Positions 7,233 through 16,840 are shown, numbered from the stretch's first letter. The stretch is 64,000 nucleotides of DNA from Planctomycetota bacterium (GCA_020638795.1 JACKHW010000001.1:124001-188000); one strand, 5' to 3'. Notes: generated from the sequence alone by a model not told the origin. Translations and numbers: made by a program.

Positions 7233-10200
7233 GGGACGCAGAGGCTTTCTTCGAGAATCCACGTATGACGAATCAACGCGGCGTTCCAAGTGCATTCAGG
7301 CCCAAAGAGCGGATCCAGCGCTTCCCTGTCCTCCGCGCGATGAGCGAACGCGTCCTCGTGTGGGACGGCGCAATGGGCACCATGATCCAAGAGGCGGATC
7401 TCACCCTCGAAGACTTCGACGGCAAGGACGGCTGCAACGAGCTGCTCTGCGTCACACGACCCGATGTCATTGCCGACATTCATCGGCACTACTTCGCGTC
7501 GGGCGCGGACATCGTCGAGACCAACAGCTTCGGATCGACGTCGCTCGTGCTCGCAGAGTACGACCTCCAAGATCGAGCGTTCGAGCTCAACGAAGCAGCA
7601 GCGAGGATCGCTCGAACGGTCGCGGACGAGATGTCGACCGACGAGCGTCCACGATTCGTGGCCGGCTCGATGGGGCCTACGACGCGCCTCGTCACGCTCG
7701 GGCACGTCGACTACGACGATTTGCACGCGTTCTACCAAGAACAAGCGCGCGGATTGATCCGAGGCGGCGTCGACCTCTTGCAGATCGAGACCTGTCAGGA
7801 CTTGTTGCAGATCAAGTGCGCAGTCGCCGCGTCGCGGGAGGCGATGGAGATCGAAGGGCGCGAAGTCCCGATCCTCGTGACGATCACCGTCGAAACGACG
7901 GGCACGATGCTCGTCGGCAGTGACGTCGGAGCCGCATTGGCCACGATCGAGGCCTTGCCCGTCGACATCGTCGGTCTCAACTGTGCGACAGGACCGGATC
8001 TCATGCAGGAGCACGTACGCTTCCTCGGCGAGCGTTCGACCCGCATGGTCGCCGTGCTGCCCAATGCCGGCTTGCCGCGAAACGTGGACGGGCGCACGGT
8101 CTACGACCTCGTTCCCGCGGAACTCGCTGCGTTCCATCGGCGCTTCGTGCTCGAGTATGGAGTGACCGCCGTCGGAGGCTGTTGCGGCACGACGCCAGCG
8201 CACATCGAAGCCATCGCCAAGTCCGTGCGAGGATTGCAACCGCGCGAGCGTCCTGACGCGATCGAACCCGAGATCGCATCGCTCTACAGCGCGGTGCCGC
8301 TCGATCAGGACAGCGGTCCGCTGATCATCGGAGAGCGCACGAACGCGAACGGCTCGAGGCTCTTCCGTGAGCAGCTACTCGAAGAGGATTGGGATGCCCT
8401 CGTCGAGATCGGGAAGGGCGAGTCCAAGGAGGGGGCGCACGCGCTCGACGTTTGCACGGCATATGTCGGACGTGACGAAGTCCGCGACATGAGCGAGGTC
8501 GTGTCTCGCTTCGTGACCCAGGTCCCTTGTCCGATCGTGGTCGACTCGACGCAGCTCGATGTCCTCGAGTCTGCGCTCAAGCTGATCGGCGGTCGACCGG
8601 TGATCAACTCGATCAACCTCGAGGACGGGGAGTCGAAGGCCGACGAGATCTGCCGCCTCGCTCGTCACTTCGGCTGCGCGATGATCGCGCTCACGATCGA
8701 CGAAGAGGGCATGGCGAAGACCAAGGAGCGCAAGCTCGAGGTTGCCAAGCGCATCCATGACATCGTTACGAAGCGTCACGGACTGCCGAGCGAGTGTCTG
8801 CTCTTCGACCCGTTGACGTTCACGATCGCTTCTGGCGACGAAGACAGTCGCGATGCTGCGATCCAGACACTCGAGGGTTTGCGAGCGATCAAAGAAGCGC
8901 TCGCTGGCGTGCGAACGCTCCTCGGCTTGTCGAACGTCTCGTTCGGCCTCAAGCCGTATCCACGTCGTGTGCTCAACTCGGTGTTCCTCGGTGAAGCACG
9001 GGAGCACGGCCTCGATGCAGCCATCATGAACGGCGGCAAGATCATCCCGCTGCACACCCTCGACGACGACGACCTGAAGGTGACTCGCGATCTGATCTAC
9101 GATCGGCGCGACGGGGACTACGATCCGTTGTTCGCGTTCATAGATCGCTTCGCTGGCCGCAAGTCTCGAGACACCGCAGGTGCGGACGAGATGAGCCTGT
9201 CAGTCGAAGAGCGACTCAAGAACCGCATCATCGACGGCAATCGCACCAATCTCGAACCGCACCTCGCGGAGGCGATGAAGACCCACAAGCCGCTGGACAT
9301 CATCAACACGATTCTCCTCGACGGAATGAAGGTCGTCGGCGAGCTCTTCGGTTCGGGTCAAATGCAGTTGCCCTTCGTCTTGCAGTCGGCGGAGACGATG
9401 AAAGCGGCCGTGAAGTACCTAGAGCCCCATATGGAGAAGGTCGAGGGTGCGACGAAGGGCACGATGGTCATCGCGACGGTTCGCGGGGACGTGCACGACA
9501 TCGGCAAGAACCTCGTCGACATCATCCTGTCCAACAACGGTTACACCGTCGTCAATCTGGGCATCAAACAACCGCTCGAGAACATTCTCGAAGCGTGTGA
9601 CAAACACAAAGCCGACGTGATCGGGATGAGTGGGCTTCTCGTCAAATCCACTGTCGTCATGAAGGAGAACCTCGAGCTGATGGCCGAGAAGGGCATCACG
9701 GTTCCTGTCGTGTGCGGTGGTGCCGCGCTCAATCGCGGCTACGTCGAGAAGGATCTGCGCGACGCGTATGCGCCGGGCAAGGTCTACTACGGTCGCGATG
9801 CGTTCACGGGTTTGCACCTGATGGACGAACTCTGCGGTACGACGATGACCAAGACGTTGACGGCCGAGACATCGCATCGCGTCGTTCGCCATGAGACGCG
9901 GGCCGAGCGTGAAGCGCGCCTCAGTGGCGCGTTCGACGAGTACGTCGAACCTACGGTCGCTCGCGTCGACGCCGTGCCCGAACCGCCGTTCTGGGGACAA
10001 CACGTCGTGCCGCGTGACGAACTCGATCTAGGCACGATCCTGCGCTACATCAACAAAACCGCGCTCTTCCGCGGGCAGTGGCAATACAAGCGCGGCCGCA
10101 AGAGTGCGGAGGAGTTCGAAGCGCAGCTTCGCGATGTCGTCACGCCCAAGTTCGAGCAGTGGGCTGCACGCGCGATTGCGGACAAGATGCTCGAGCCGGG

Positions 10201-10786
10201 AGTCGTGCACGGATACTGGCCGTGCAACGCGGACAAGAACGACGTGGTCGTCTTCGATGCAGAGGACCACGATCGTGAGATCGCGCGCTTCCGCTTTCCA
10301 CGCCAGCCGAAGAAGGGACGGCTTTGTCTCGCCGATTTCTTCCTGCCGCTCGAATCGGGGAAGCGCGATGTTGCGGCGTTCCAAGTCGTGACGATGGGTG
10401 AGGTCGCCTCGAAGCACTGCACCGCCTTGTTCGAGCAAGATCGGTACGACGAGTACCTCCACTTCTACGGCTTGAGCGTCGAGGCGGCCGAAGCGCTCGC
10501 CGAGTATTGGCACAAGCGCGTTCGGCAGCAGCTCTCGATCTCCGGAGACGACGCGCTCGAGCTCGACAAGCTGTTCGCGCAGGGGTATCGCGGCAGCCGC
10601 TTCAGCTTTGGGTATCCGGCGTGCCCCGTGCTTCAGGATCAAGTAAGGCTCTTCAGCTTTCTCGATGCGCGCGCGATCGGAGTGTCGTTGACGGATGAGT
10701 GGCAATTGGTCCCGGAACAGTCGACGAGCGCGATCATCTGTCACCACCCCGAGGCTCGCTATTTCAACGTTGGCGTGGGGGCGTGA
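7229..10786 (+). CDS. metH: Cobalamin-dependent methionine synthase
   Basis: Transfers the methyl group of 5-methyltetrahydrofolate to homocysteine through cobalamin, making methionine in the cytoplasm. All four modules are present in 1185 residues: homocysteine-binding barrel (about 38-330) with zinc ligands C252 (NCATGPD) and C318/C319 (GGCCGTTPAH); pterin-binding barrel (about 360-620); cobalamin module with DVHDIGKN, where H756 is the lower cobalt ligand; and the C-terminal SAM-dependent reactivation domain with RFSFGYPACP. The frame can start at GTG 7229, overlapping the regulator's stop, or at ATG 7265. No cobalamin or SAM riboswitch is seen, so control probably comes through the upstream ArsR-like repressor. 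Confidence 0.97.
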   Translation: MRDAEAFFENPRMTNQRGVPSAFRPKERIQRFPVLRAMSERVLVWDGAMGTMIQEADLTLEDFDGKDGCNELLCVTRPDVIADIHRHYFASGADIVETNSFGSTSLVLAEYDLQDRAFELNEAAARIARTVADEMSTDERPRFVAGSMGPTTRLVTLGHVDYDDLHAFYQEQARGLIRGGVDLLQIETCQDLLQIKCAVAASREAMEIEGREVPILVTITVETTGTMLVGSDVGAALATIEALPVDIVGLNCATGPDLMQEHVRFLGERSTRMVAVLPNAGLPRNVDGRTVYDLVPAELAAFHRRFVLEYGVTAVGGCCGTTPAHIEAIAKSVRGLQPRERPDAIEPEIASLYSAVPLDQDSGPLIIGERTNANGSRLFREQLLEEDWDALVEIGKGESKEGAHALDVCTAYVGRDEVRDMSEVVSRFVTQVPCPIVVDSTQLDVLESALKLIGGRPVINSINLEDGESKADEICRLARHFGCAMIALTIDEEGMAKTKERKLEVAKRIHDIVTKRHGLPSECLLFDPLTFTIASGDEDSRDAAIQTLEGLRAIKEALAGVRTLLGLSNVSFGLKPYPRRVLNSVFLGEAREHGLDAAIMNGGKIIPLHTLDDDDLKVTRDLIYDRRDGDYDPLFAFIDRFAGRKSRDTAGADEMSLSVEERLKNRIIDGNRTNLEPHLAEAMKTHKPLDIINTILLDGMKVVGELFGSGQMQLPFVLQSAETMKAAVKYLEPHMEKVEGATKGTMVIATVRGDVHDIGKNLVDIILSNNGYTVVNLGIKQPLENILEACDKHKADVIGMSGLLVKSTVVMKENLELMAEKGITVPVVCGGAALNRGYVEKDLRDAYAPGKVYYGRDAFTGLHLMDELCGTTMTKTLTAETSHRVVRHETRAEREARLSGAFDEYVEPTVARVDAVPEPPFWGQHVVPRDELDLGTILRYINKTALFRGQWQYKRGRKSAEEFEAQLRDVVTPKFEQWAARAIADKMLEPGVVHGYWPCNADKNDVVVFDAEDHDREIARFRFPRQPKKGRLCLADFFLPLESGKRDVAAFQVVTMGEVASKHCTALFEQDRYDEYLHFYGLSVEAAEALAEYWHKRVRQQLSISGDDALELDKLFAQGYRGSRFSFGYPACPVLQDQVRLFSFLDARAIGVSLTDEWQLVPEQSTSAIICHHPEARYFNVGVGA

Positions 10787-10787
10787 G

Positions 10788-10812
10788 TCGCGACACCGGC
10801 CGGAGGTCGCGA
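10788..10812 (+). terminator. Hairpin just after metH, possible terminator
   Basis: TCGCGAC and GTCGCGA form a 7-bp stem around an 11-base GC-rich loop directly after the metH stop. No T-run follows, so it may be an mRNA-stabilising hairpin or a Rho-assisted end. Confidence 0.35.
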
Positions 10813-10997
10813 GCAACGCACCGCAGTGGCGTTCGGGGCCGCCTCGCGACTCTTCAGGGCCCCCGACTTTTCGTTAGATTCGGCGTCACGCGCGGACTGC
10901 ATGTGTCGCTGTTTCCAGGTTGTGCGGTTTGTGTCCGAGGTCGCAGACCACGGGCCGCACGGCACAGAAACAGTCGCCTCGCCGGCGCGTTCCTCTC

Positions 10998-13900
10998 ATG
11001 AATCCGAATCGATCTCTTCTCCCGGGGCTCGCCTTGTGCAGCCTCGCCTGGCTCGCACCGAGCCGCGCGCTCAGCGCGCAAGAAATCCAGGTGCACGAAG
11101 TGCACCACGGCGTCGTTCCTGTCGGCGGCGTGATGACAGCCGATGACCTGACGAAGCCCTTCCTCCCCGCAGCTCCTCAACCCAAAGTCGAGCCGAAGCA
11201 CGGGGACTCTCCACATATCCAAGGTCCGTTGACTCCGCCGGTCAACAGCCCCGAGACACCGGCACCCGTCGACGCCGTCGGACCCACCGTGCTGGCTCCG
11301 GTCATCCGTCGCAATGCGGCGGTGACGTTCACGAGTCAGTCCAGGTCGACCGTGAGCGAGCCGACCTGTGCTCAGTGGAACAACACGCTCCTCTACACGC
11401 ACAACTGGGACGCCGCCGTGTCGACCAACGGTGGCACCGCGTGGACTCGCCGAGATCCGCGTGCTTTCTCCTCGATCGACGGTGGCTTCTGCTGCGATCA
11501 GTTCGCGGTCTACGCGCCCGAGTCCGGTAAGGAGATCTGCGCGTGGCTGTTGCAGTACGTCTACAGCACGTCGACGCAGAAGAACACGCAGCGCGTCGTG
11601 ATCTACAACACCGAGGACAAGATGCGTAGCGGTACTTCGTACTGGTACGACTTCAACGCCGGCATGTTCGGGTTCGCCGCCACGCACTGGCTCGACTTCC
11701 CGCACATGATCACGACGGCAAACTACCTGTACATGACGACGAACGTCTTCAAGTACGTCAACAGCACGACGAGCACCTATGCGGGTTCGGTCTGCTGGCG
11801 CGTCAGCCTTGCGCAGCTCAAGGCCGGTGGAACCGTCAACTACAGTTACTTGCGGCGCACGAGCGGCGGCGCGACTTGGCGTTTGGCCGAGGGTTCGCGC
11901 ACGACGACCTACTGGTGGCAGCTCGAGAACACTTCGACGGGTCGCCTCTACTCGTGGCCCGACAGCGGAACCCTGACCAGCAAGACGATCGGAGTCAGCT
12001 CGTTCACGTACATCTCGAACGGTGTGTGCCTCGACAAGAGCGGTCGGAACTACCTCGGTCGTGCGAGCACGCGCCCTCTGGCCGGCTGGGTCGGCAAGGG
12101 TGTCATTGGATTCGGCTGGACGTGCGGCCCGAGGAGTGGGCGCCCAATGGCGTACACGCGCTTCGTGCGTATTTCCCAGAGCACGCTCAACAAGCTGTCC
12201 GACAACGACGTCTGGAACTCGTCGGGTTGCTGGAGCTATCCGGCCACCGCGATCAACTCGCGCGGCGACGTCGGTGGTGTCATCTCGTACGGACAGAGCG
12301 ATCGCTATCCGGGTGTCGCGTGCTGGATCACGGACCCCACCGATACCGGACTCGTGGCCAACAGCGTGTACTTCGCCAGTGGCACAGGTGGTCCGAGCCG
12401 CAACGCTTGGGGTGACTACATGAGCGTCGCACGCCATCCGAAGTATCCCAACTCGTGGATCGCGACCGGCATGGCGATGAACTCGACGACGGGAGCAGAC
12501 AGCAATCAGATTCCTCGCTACGTGTGGTTCGGCCGTTCTGGCGACATGGCGGTTCGTCCCGACCTCACGCCGACGACGCTGACGTCGTCGACGACGAGCC
12601 TCAATCCGCTGTCCACGATCACGGTGACCTCGACGATCCTCAACGACGGCGAGGGTTCGAGTGCTTCGAGCGGTACGGTCGGCTTCTACCTGTCGACCAA
12701 CAGCATCATCTCGACCGGAGACACGCTGCTCGGTTCGGTTTCGCTCGTCGCTCAGGCGGCGCACGCTTCGCGGAGCTACTCTCGGACGGTCACGGTGCCC
12801 GCGAGCGCGACTCCGGGAACGTGCTACCTCGGCGTCTACGCCGACCACACGGCGGCTCAGGCCGAAGAGAACGAAGGTAACAACACGCGTGCTCTCGCGG
12901 TCACGTGCCGCACGCCGATCGCGGACCTCCAGGTCGGCGCGTTCCAGGCTTCGCCGACGACCTTCCGCCGTGGCGCGACCGTCGCGGTGCAAGCGATCGT
13001 GCGCAACGCCGGCAACCTCGCGTCGCCGACATGCAGCTCCGGCTTCTTCTTGTCGACCGATTCGGTCATCACGACCTCGGATACGCTGCTCCGTAGCTGG
13101 ACGACTCCGGCGATCGCCGCGCTCTCGAGCGCACCGAACTACGTGAGTTCGGTCGTCATCCCGGTGACGTCACCGATCGGCACGTGCTACCTCGGCGCCT
13201 ACGCGGACCGCACGAACGTGGTCACGGAGAGCTCCGATGCCAACAACTACCGTGCACAGCAGGTCGTCTGCCAGGACGGAACGCCGGACTTGACGATCTC
13301 GGCGATCACCGCGGGAACGACCGGTACGGGCGGTGGCTCGATCAGTGTCCGGGTCGTCACTGCGAACACGGGGACGGGCATCGCGCCGACCTCGACGACC
13401 GGTGTGCTCCTGTCGGCCAACACGACGATCTCGAGTTCCGACGATCTGCTCGGCGTCTACTCCGTCGCTTCGCTCAACCCCAACGCGTCGTCGACTCGCA
13501 CCGCGAGCTACACGCTGCCGCGTTGCTACACGAGTAGCACGGCCTACATGGGCGGTTGGGCGGACGTGTCGGGCACGATCACCGAACTCTCGGAATCGAA
13601 CAACACGCGTGCATCGGCAGCCGTCGTTTTCACTCCGTACAACGGTTCGGGTCGCTACGTCGAGTGGGACGGTGCTGTCGGCACCGCCGCGCTCAGCCCC
13701 TACGGCGCTGCCAACTTCACGCTCGTCGCTGGGCCGAGAACGGCTGGCATGTGCGTCGTCGCTCCCCAGAACATCGGGGACTGGCACCTCTTGCTCTGGA
13801 GCGGCAATCCGTACCCGAACCTGACCGTCGACGCGTTGACGAACCTCGGCCTCGGCCTGATCAACGGTCCGATCTGCCCGGGTTACCTCTCGCGGATTCC

Positions 13901-14054
13901 GACGTCGGGCCGCACGTTCCCGGCGACGAACCTGCCGGCGGTGAAGGGCATCGGTTTGCTTCGTCTCTACGTCCACAGTGCGTGGTTCGACGGAGCGTTC
14001 ACGACGTTCAAGGGCTTCGGCAGCAACTCGGCCGCCGCGTCGGTCGGTAGCTAG
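10998..14054 (+). CDS. Large secreted protein with three CARDB repeats
   Basis: Exported 1018-residue protein of unknown function. I start at ATG 10998 because it opens a clear signal peptide (MNPNRSLLPGLALCSLAWLA...ALSAQ) while the upstream codons do not. The N-terminal half (about 90-510) is rich in W, Y, T and S and resembles a propeller or lectin-like fold. It is followed by three CARDB-type adhesive repeats (about 520-640, 640-757 and 763-880), each with the recurring GFYLSTN/FFLSTDS pattern and a GTCYLG(V/A)YAD strand. The last 135 residues resemble the C-terminal module of other secreted proteins in this window. A strong terminator follows. Probably an extracellular or cell-surface adhesion protein. 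Confidence 0.88.
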   Translation: MNPNRSLLPGLALCSLAWLAPSRALSAQEIQVHEVHHGVVPVGGVMTADDLTKPFLPAAPQPKVEPKHGDSPHIQGPLTPPVNSPETPAPVDAVGPTVLAPVIRRNAAVTFTSQSRSTVSEPTCAQWNNTLLYTHNWDAAVSTNGGTAWTRRDPRAFSSIDGGFCCDQFAVYAPESGKEICAWLLQYVYSTSTQKNTQRVVIYNTEDKMRSGTSYWYDFNAGMFGFAATHWLDFPHMITTANYLYMTTNVFKYVNSTTSTYAGSVCWRVSLAQLKAGGTVNYSYLRRTSGGATWRLAEGSRTTTYWWQLENTSTGRLYSWPDSGTLTSKTIGVSSFTYISNGVCLDKSGRNYLGRASTRPLAGWVGKGVIGFGWTCGPRSGRPMAYTRFVRISQSTLNKLSDNDVWNSSGCWSYPATAINSRGDVGGVISYGQSDRYPGVACWITDPTDTGLVANSVYFASGTGGPSRNAWGDYMSVARHPKYPNSWIATGMAMNSTTGADSNQIPRYVWFGRSGDMAVRPDLTPTTLTSSTTSLNPLSTITVTSTILNDGEGSSASSGTVGFYLSTNSIISTGDTLLGSVSLVAQAAHASRSYSRTVTVPASATPGTCYLGVYADHTAAQAEENEGNNTRALAVTCRTPIADLQVGAFQASPTTFRRGATVAVQAIVRNAGNLASPTCSSGFFLSTDSVITTSDTLLRSWTTPAIAALSSAPNYVSSVVIPVTSPIGTCYLGAYADRTNVVTESSDANNYRAQQVVCQDGTPDLTISAITAGTTGTGGGSISVRVVTANTGTGIAPTSTTGVLLSANTTISSSDDLLGVYSVASLNPNASSTRTASYTLPRCYTSSTAYMGGWADVSGTITELSESNNTRASAAVVFTPYNGSGRYVEWDGAVGTAALSPYGAANFTLVAGPRTAGMCVVAPQNIGDWHLLLWSGNPYPNLTVDALTNLGLGLINGPICPGYLSRIPTSGRTFPATNLPAVKGIGLLRLYVHSAWFDGAFTTFKGFGSNSAAASVGS

Positions 14055-14089
14055 AACCCGTTCGGCGACTCTGTCGCCTGGATTGCTTG

Positions 14090-14120
14090 CCGGGGTTCGC
14101 GCGTGCGAACCCCGGTTTCT
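14090..14120 (+). terminator. Rho-independent terminator after the CARDB protein gene
   Basis: CCGGGGTTCGC and GCGAACCCCGG form a perfect 11-bp stem with the tetraloop GCGT, followed by TTTCT. This is the clearest intrinsic terminator in the window. Confidence 0.85.
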
Positions 14121-14170
14121 ACGTACCCCCAACCCGATCCGCGTACGCCAACTGCTACGATCCTCCTCGC

Positions 14171-15112
14171 ATGAATCTCGAACACCGCATCGAACGTCTC
14201 GAGCGCGCTAACGCCCGACTTCGGCGAGTCGTCGCGCTTCTCGTCGTCTTGTCCGTCTCTTGGCCTCTGCTCTCGGCGATCTCGGCACGAACGACTCGTG
14301 ACGATGTCGTGAGAATCGCGGCTCCCGACGGGTCCGAACTTCGGCTCGAGCACCGTGCAGGCGAGGGGCTCGGCCTGTTCCTCCTCGACAAGTCCGGTGA
14401 GATTCGTGGGCGCCTGGCACTCGTGGATGCGCAGCCTCGACTCGAGATCGGTGGACCGAAGGACAAGGCCTTTGCTGCGATCGAAGCCACGGAGCAAGGG
14501 GCAGCGGTCGGTGTCTGCCAGGGCGATGCGTGGCGCGTGCGCCACGAAGTCATGGGTGGTGTGCCGCGTTCCAGTCTGTTCGACGGCGCGAACGTCGAGC
14601 GCGTCCGCATCGGTGTGTTCAAGGACGAACCGGTCGTGACCCTGCGAGATCCGGAAGGCAACGATCGCGCGTGGATGGTCGTCGAGCGTGGTCCGCACGC
14701 GTCCGTTGCCGTTCGCGGTTCGGGCCGTTCCGAGGTCGCGCTGCACGCGCGAGCGAACGACCCGTGCGGCATCGGTCTGCGGTCGGCCAATGGCAAGATG
14801 AAGGTCGGGATCGTCGGCGACGACGCCTACGGTCAGATGTTCGTCTACGGCCCCGACGAGATGAGTCGTGTCGTTACCGAAGCGCGCGAAGGGCGGCAGG
14901 TCCTCGAGGTCTTCGATGGAAAGAACCGCAAGCGTGCCATCCTCGGTGTCGAGGACGACCGTGCGCGCGCCGTTCTGCAGGACCGATCCGGTGCGATCTT
15001 CGAAGATCGTTCGGAAGGACCGAGCGAAGCGGTTCGCAAGGATGGCGAAACGGACGCGCCGTCCACGGGTAGCGGTAAGGTCGAACCGAAAGCCGAACGG
15101 AAAGACGGCTGA
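14171..15112 (+). CDS. Membrane-anchored protein of unknown function
   Basis: A 313-residue protein starting at ATG 14171; the 28 codons before it overlap the terminator and are not coding. The N-terminus is a short coiled coil (LEHRIERLERANARLRR) followed by one transmembrane segment (about 21-40), so the rest is probably outside the cytoplasmic membrane. The body has many short beta-strand repeats of the type LRD.EG..RAW, VFDGKNRKRAILGVEDD, suggesting a beta-sheet repeat domain. The C-terminal 40 residues are charged and low in complexity (PSTGSGKVEPKAERKDG). It is the first gene of a likely run with the HIT and ankyrin genes. No family recognised. Confidence 0.8.
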   Translation: MNLEHRIERLERANARLRRVVALLVVLSVSWPLLSAISARTTRDDVVRIAAPDGSELRLEHRAGEGLGLFLLDKSGEIRGRLALVDAQPRLEIGGPKDKAFAAIEATEQGAAVGVCQGDAWRVRHEVMGGVPRSSLFDGANVERVRIGVFKDEPVVTLRDPEGNDRAWMVVERGPHASVAVRGSGRSEVALHARANDPCGIGLRSANGKMKVGIVGDDAYGQMFVYGPDEMSRVVTEAREGRQVLEVFDGKNRKRAILGVEDDRARAVLQDRSGAIFEDRSEGPSEAVRKDGETDAPSTGSGKVEPKAERKDG

Positions 15113-15118
15113 GCCCAC

Positions 15119-15448
15119 ATGGTCTCCGACTTCTACTGCGACGAAGTGTTGTCCGGGAAGACCTCCGTCGAGGTCGTCGAAGAGACGATCGACGTCGTCG
15201 CCTACAAACACACGAAGCCATTCTGGCCGGTGCACATCGTCGTCGTGCCCAAGCGGCACGTGCCGAGTTTGATCGACCTCGGTGGCGAAGACGAACGGCT
15301 CCTGCATGCCGTTCTCGAAGTGGTACGCAAGGTCGCGGCACGAGTTCAGGCGCAGTACGGTGCAGCACGGGTGTTGACGAACCTCGGCGAATACCAGGAC
15401 AGCAAACACCTGCACTTCCATGTCAACTTCGGGGAGCCACGCGCATGA
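15119..15448 (+). CDS. HIT-family nucleotide hydrolase/transferase
   Basis: Small cytoplasmic enzyme of the histidine-triad superfamily (109 residues), which cleaves nucleoside phosphoramidates or related alpha-phosphate bonds. The triad HLHFHVNFG lies near the C-terminus, and VHIVVVPKRHVPS is the conserved strand-loop of the HIT fold. Start is ATG 15119, six bases after the preceding stop, and its stop overlaps the ankyrin gene start (ATGA), so the three genes are probably one transcript. A second HIT gene occurs at 19398-19754. Confidence 0.88.
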   Translation: MVSDFYCDEVLSGKTSVEVVEETIDVVAYKHTKPFWPVHIVVVPKRHVPSLIDLGGEDERLLHAVLEVVRKVAARVQAQYGAARVLTNLGEYQDSKHLHFHVNFGEPRA

Positions 15449-16047
15449 CGGTCCTCATCGACGAAGCACTCGTGGCGGCAGCCGCGGACGGTGATCGGGA
15501 TACGGTTCGCGATCTGCTCCAGCGCGGTTCGCCGCCGGACGCACGCAACGACAAGGGGCAGAGTGCGCTATCGATGGCCGCCTCTCGAAACCATGCGGAG
15601 GTCGTGCAAGTGCTCTTGGATCACGGTGCCGATCCCGACGGAGCGGGAGCGGATCCGTCGCCGGCGCGCGCGGCGTGCATCATGATGGCGGCGGATGCCC
15701 TGCGCACGCTGCTCGCCGCCGGTGCCGATCCCGAGAGCCGTCACACGGACGGACAGAGCCTGCTCAACGGGGTCTTCCTCGCGGAGGGCACGGTGCGTGA
15801 CCGTGGCTTCCTCGAGCTCGCGAAGATGCTGATCGACGCAGGCGCATCGATCGACTCCGCGGATGGCGATGGAGCGACGCCGCTGACGCGCGCGGTCGTG
15901 CTCGGTCGTCCGGAATCGGTGCGTTGGCTCCTCGATCGTGGTGCCGACCCGGACAAGGGCGGTTCGCAGGGTCTGTCCCTGCTCGAGATCGCGAAGTCGC
16001 GCAAGCAGACCGAAATCGTCCGCTTGTTGACTGCCGCTTCGCGGTGA
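15445..16047 (+). CDS. Ankyrin-repeat protein
   Basis: A 200-residue protein made of about five ankyrin repeats and almost nothing else, for example DARNDKGQSALSMAASRNH, VVQVLLDHGADPDGAG, LAKMLIDAGASIDSADGDG and SVRWLLDRGADPDKGG. No signal peptide, so it is probably a cytoplasmic protein-protein interaction module. Its ATG overlaps the stop of the HIT gene (ATGA). A partner cannot be named; coupling with the HIT enzyme suggests a functional link, but that is inference. Confidence 0.88.
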   Translation: MTVLIDEALVAAAADGDRDTVRDLLQRGSPPDARNDKGQSALSMAASRNHAEVVQVLLDHGADPDGAGADPSPARAACIMMAADALRTLLAAGADPESRHTDGQSLLNGVFLAEGTVRDRGFLELAKMLIDAGASIDSADGDGATPLTRAVVLGRPESVRWLLDRGADPDKGGSQGLSLLEIAKSRKQTEIVRLLTAASR

Positions 16048-16050
16048 GTT

Positions 16051-16278
16051 TCAGCCGCGCCGACGTTCCATTTGCGCGGCGGCTTGGATCAGTTCCATGC
16101 GACCGTTGCGTTGCACGATCTCGCCCTCGATACGGTCCCCCGTCTCGAGCAAGAACGGATTGAGGCCGACCACATGAGGCAAGTAGGCGAAAACGTCTTC
16201 GCTACTACCTTGGCATCGGAACAAGGCCACGTGACGATCAGGGCTCACGGACGTGCAAACCAACTCGACGGAAGTCAT
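16051..16278 (-). CDS. Small protein, possible divergent cold-shock-like OB fold
   Basis: A 75-residue minus-strand ORF starting at ATG 16278 (longer starts GTG 16296 and ATG 16290 exist). The pattern SSEDVFAYLPHVVGLNPFLLETGDRIEGEIVQRNGRMELIQA resembles the second half of a cold-shock domain (DVFVH... V.F.V..G..G.QA), but the RNA-binding aromatic motifs KGFGFI and VFVHF are not conserved, so nucleic-acid binding is uncertain. It lies tail to tail with the ankyrin gene and back to back with the lipoprotein gene, whose start codon shares the same CATG. Confidence 0.45.
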   Translation of the reverse strand: MTSVELVCTSVSPDRHVALFRCQGSSEDVFAYLPHVVGLNPFLLETGDRIEGEIVQRNGRMELIQAAAQMERRRG

Positions 16279-16840
16279 GCGATTCACCATCGGCACAGCT
16301 CAGCGTACGCTTGATCGACGAGCTGTCCTGGCGATGGCATTGTCCCTCCCCGCGTTGCTCGCCTGTGGTGGAATGCGTCACATCGCCGGAACGAAGTCCC
16401 TGCGCGCCCCGCAACCGACCGTCGATGAGCTCGAGTGGGCGATTCGAGCCCATGGCATCAAGACGATCATCTGCTTGCGCGCTCCCGCTGCCGGCCAACC
16501 TTGGTACGACGCCGAGGTTGCGGCGTGTGCGCGCTTGGGTGTCCGGCACGTCGCTCTCGGCTGGAGCGCGCTCGGAACCGACGACGACCGCATCGAGGCG
16601 TTCATCGACGTGCTGAATACCTGCGACGGACCGGTCCTACTGCACTGCCGCAGCGGGCATGACCGGACGTCCCTGGCGGCAGCGATCTACCGGCGAGTCG
16701 TGCTCGGCCACGACCCCGAGGATGCGGACGACGAGCTGGACTTCGTGCCTCACGGTCACGTCCCGCTCTTCGGATACGAAGCGATGGACGACGCCTGGCA
16801 GCGCTTCCTCGCGCGCGAGAACGCCGCCGCCGCGCGCTGA
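16277..16840 (+). CDS. Dual-specificity/tyrosine phosphatase-like lipoprotein
   Basis: A 187-residue protein with the cysteine-phosphatase loop HCRSGHDRTS, matching HCxxGxxR(T/S), with C124 as the predicted nucleophile, and LGWSALGTDDDRIEAFID upstream where DSP-type folds place the general-acid loop. The N-terminus is a signal peptide with DRRAVLAMALSLPALLAC, ending in a lipobox (LLAC), so the enzyme is probably anchored outside the cytoplasm. I prefer ATG 16277, preceded by ACGGAAG, over the GTG at 16253. Possible substrates are phosphoproteins or phosphoinositol-like compounds; sequence does not decide. Confidence 0.8.
   Translation: MRFTIGTAQRTLDRRAVLAMALSLPALLACGGMRHIAGTKSLRAPQPTVDELEWAIRAHGIKTIICLRAPAAGQPWYDAEVAACARLGVRHVALGWSALGTDDDRIEAFIDVLNTCDGPVLLHCRSGHDRTSLAAAIYRRVVLGHDPEDADDELDFVPHGHVPLFGYEAMDDAWQRFLARENAAAAR

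Noticed and set aside
10854..12992. 712-residue minus-strand ORF rich in Arg
   Set aside because: It mirrors the CARDB secreted protein and has the Arg-heavy, low-complexity composition of an antisense shadow in GC-rich DNA.
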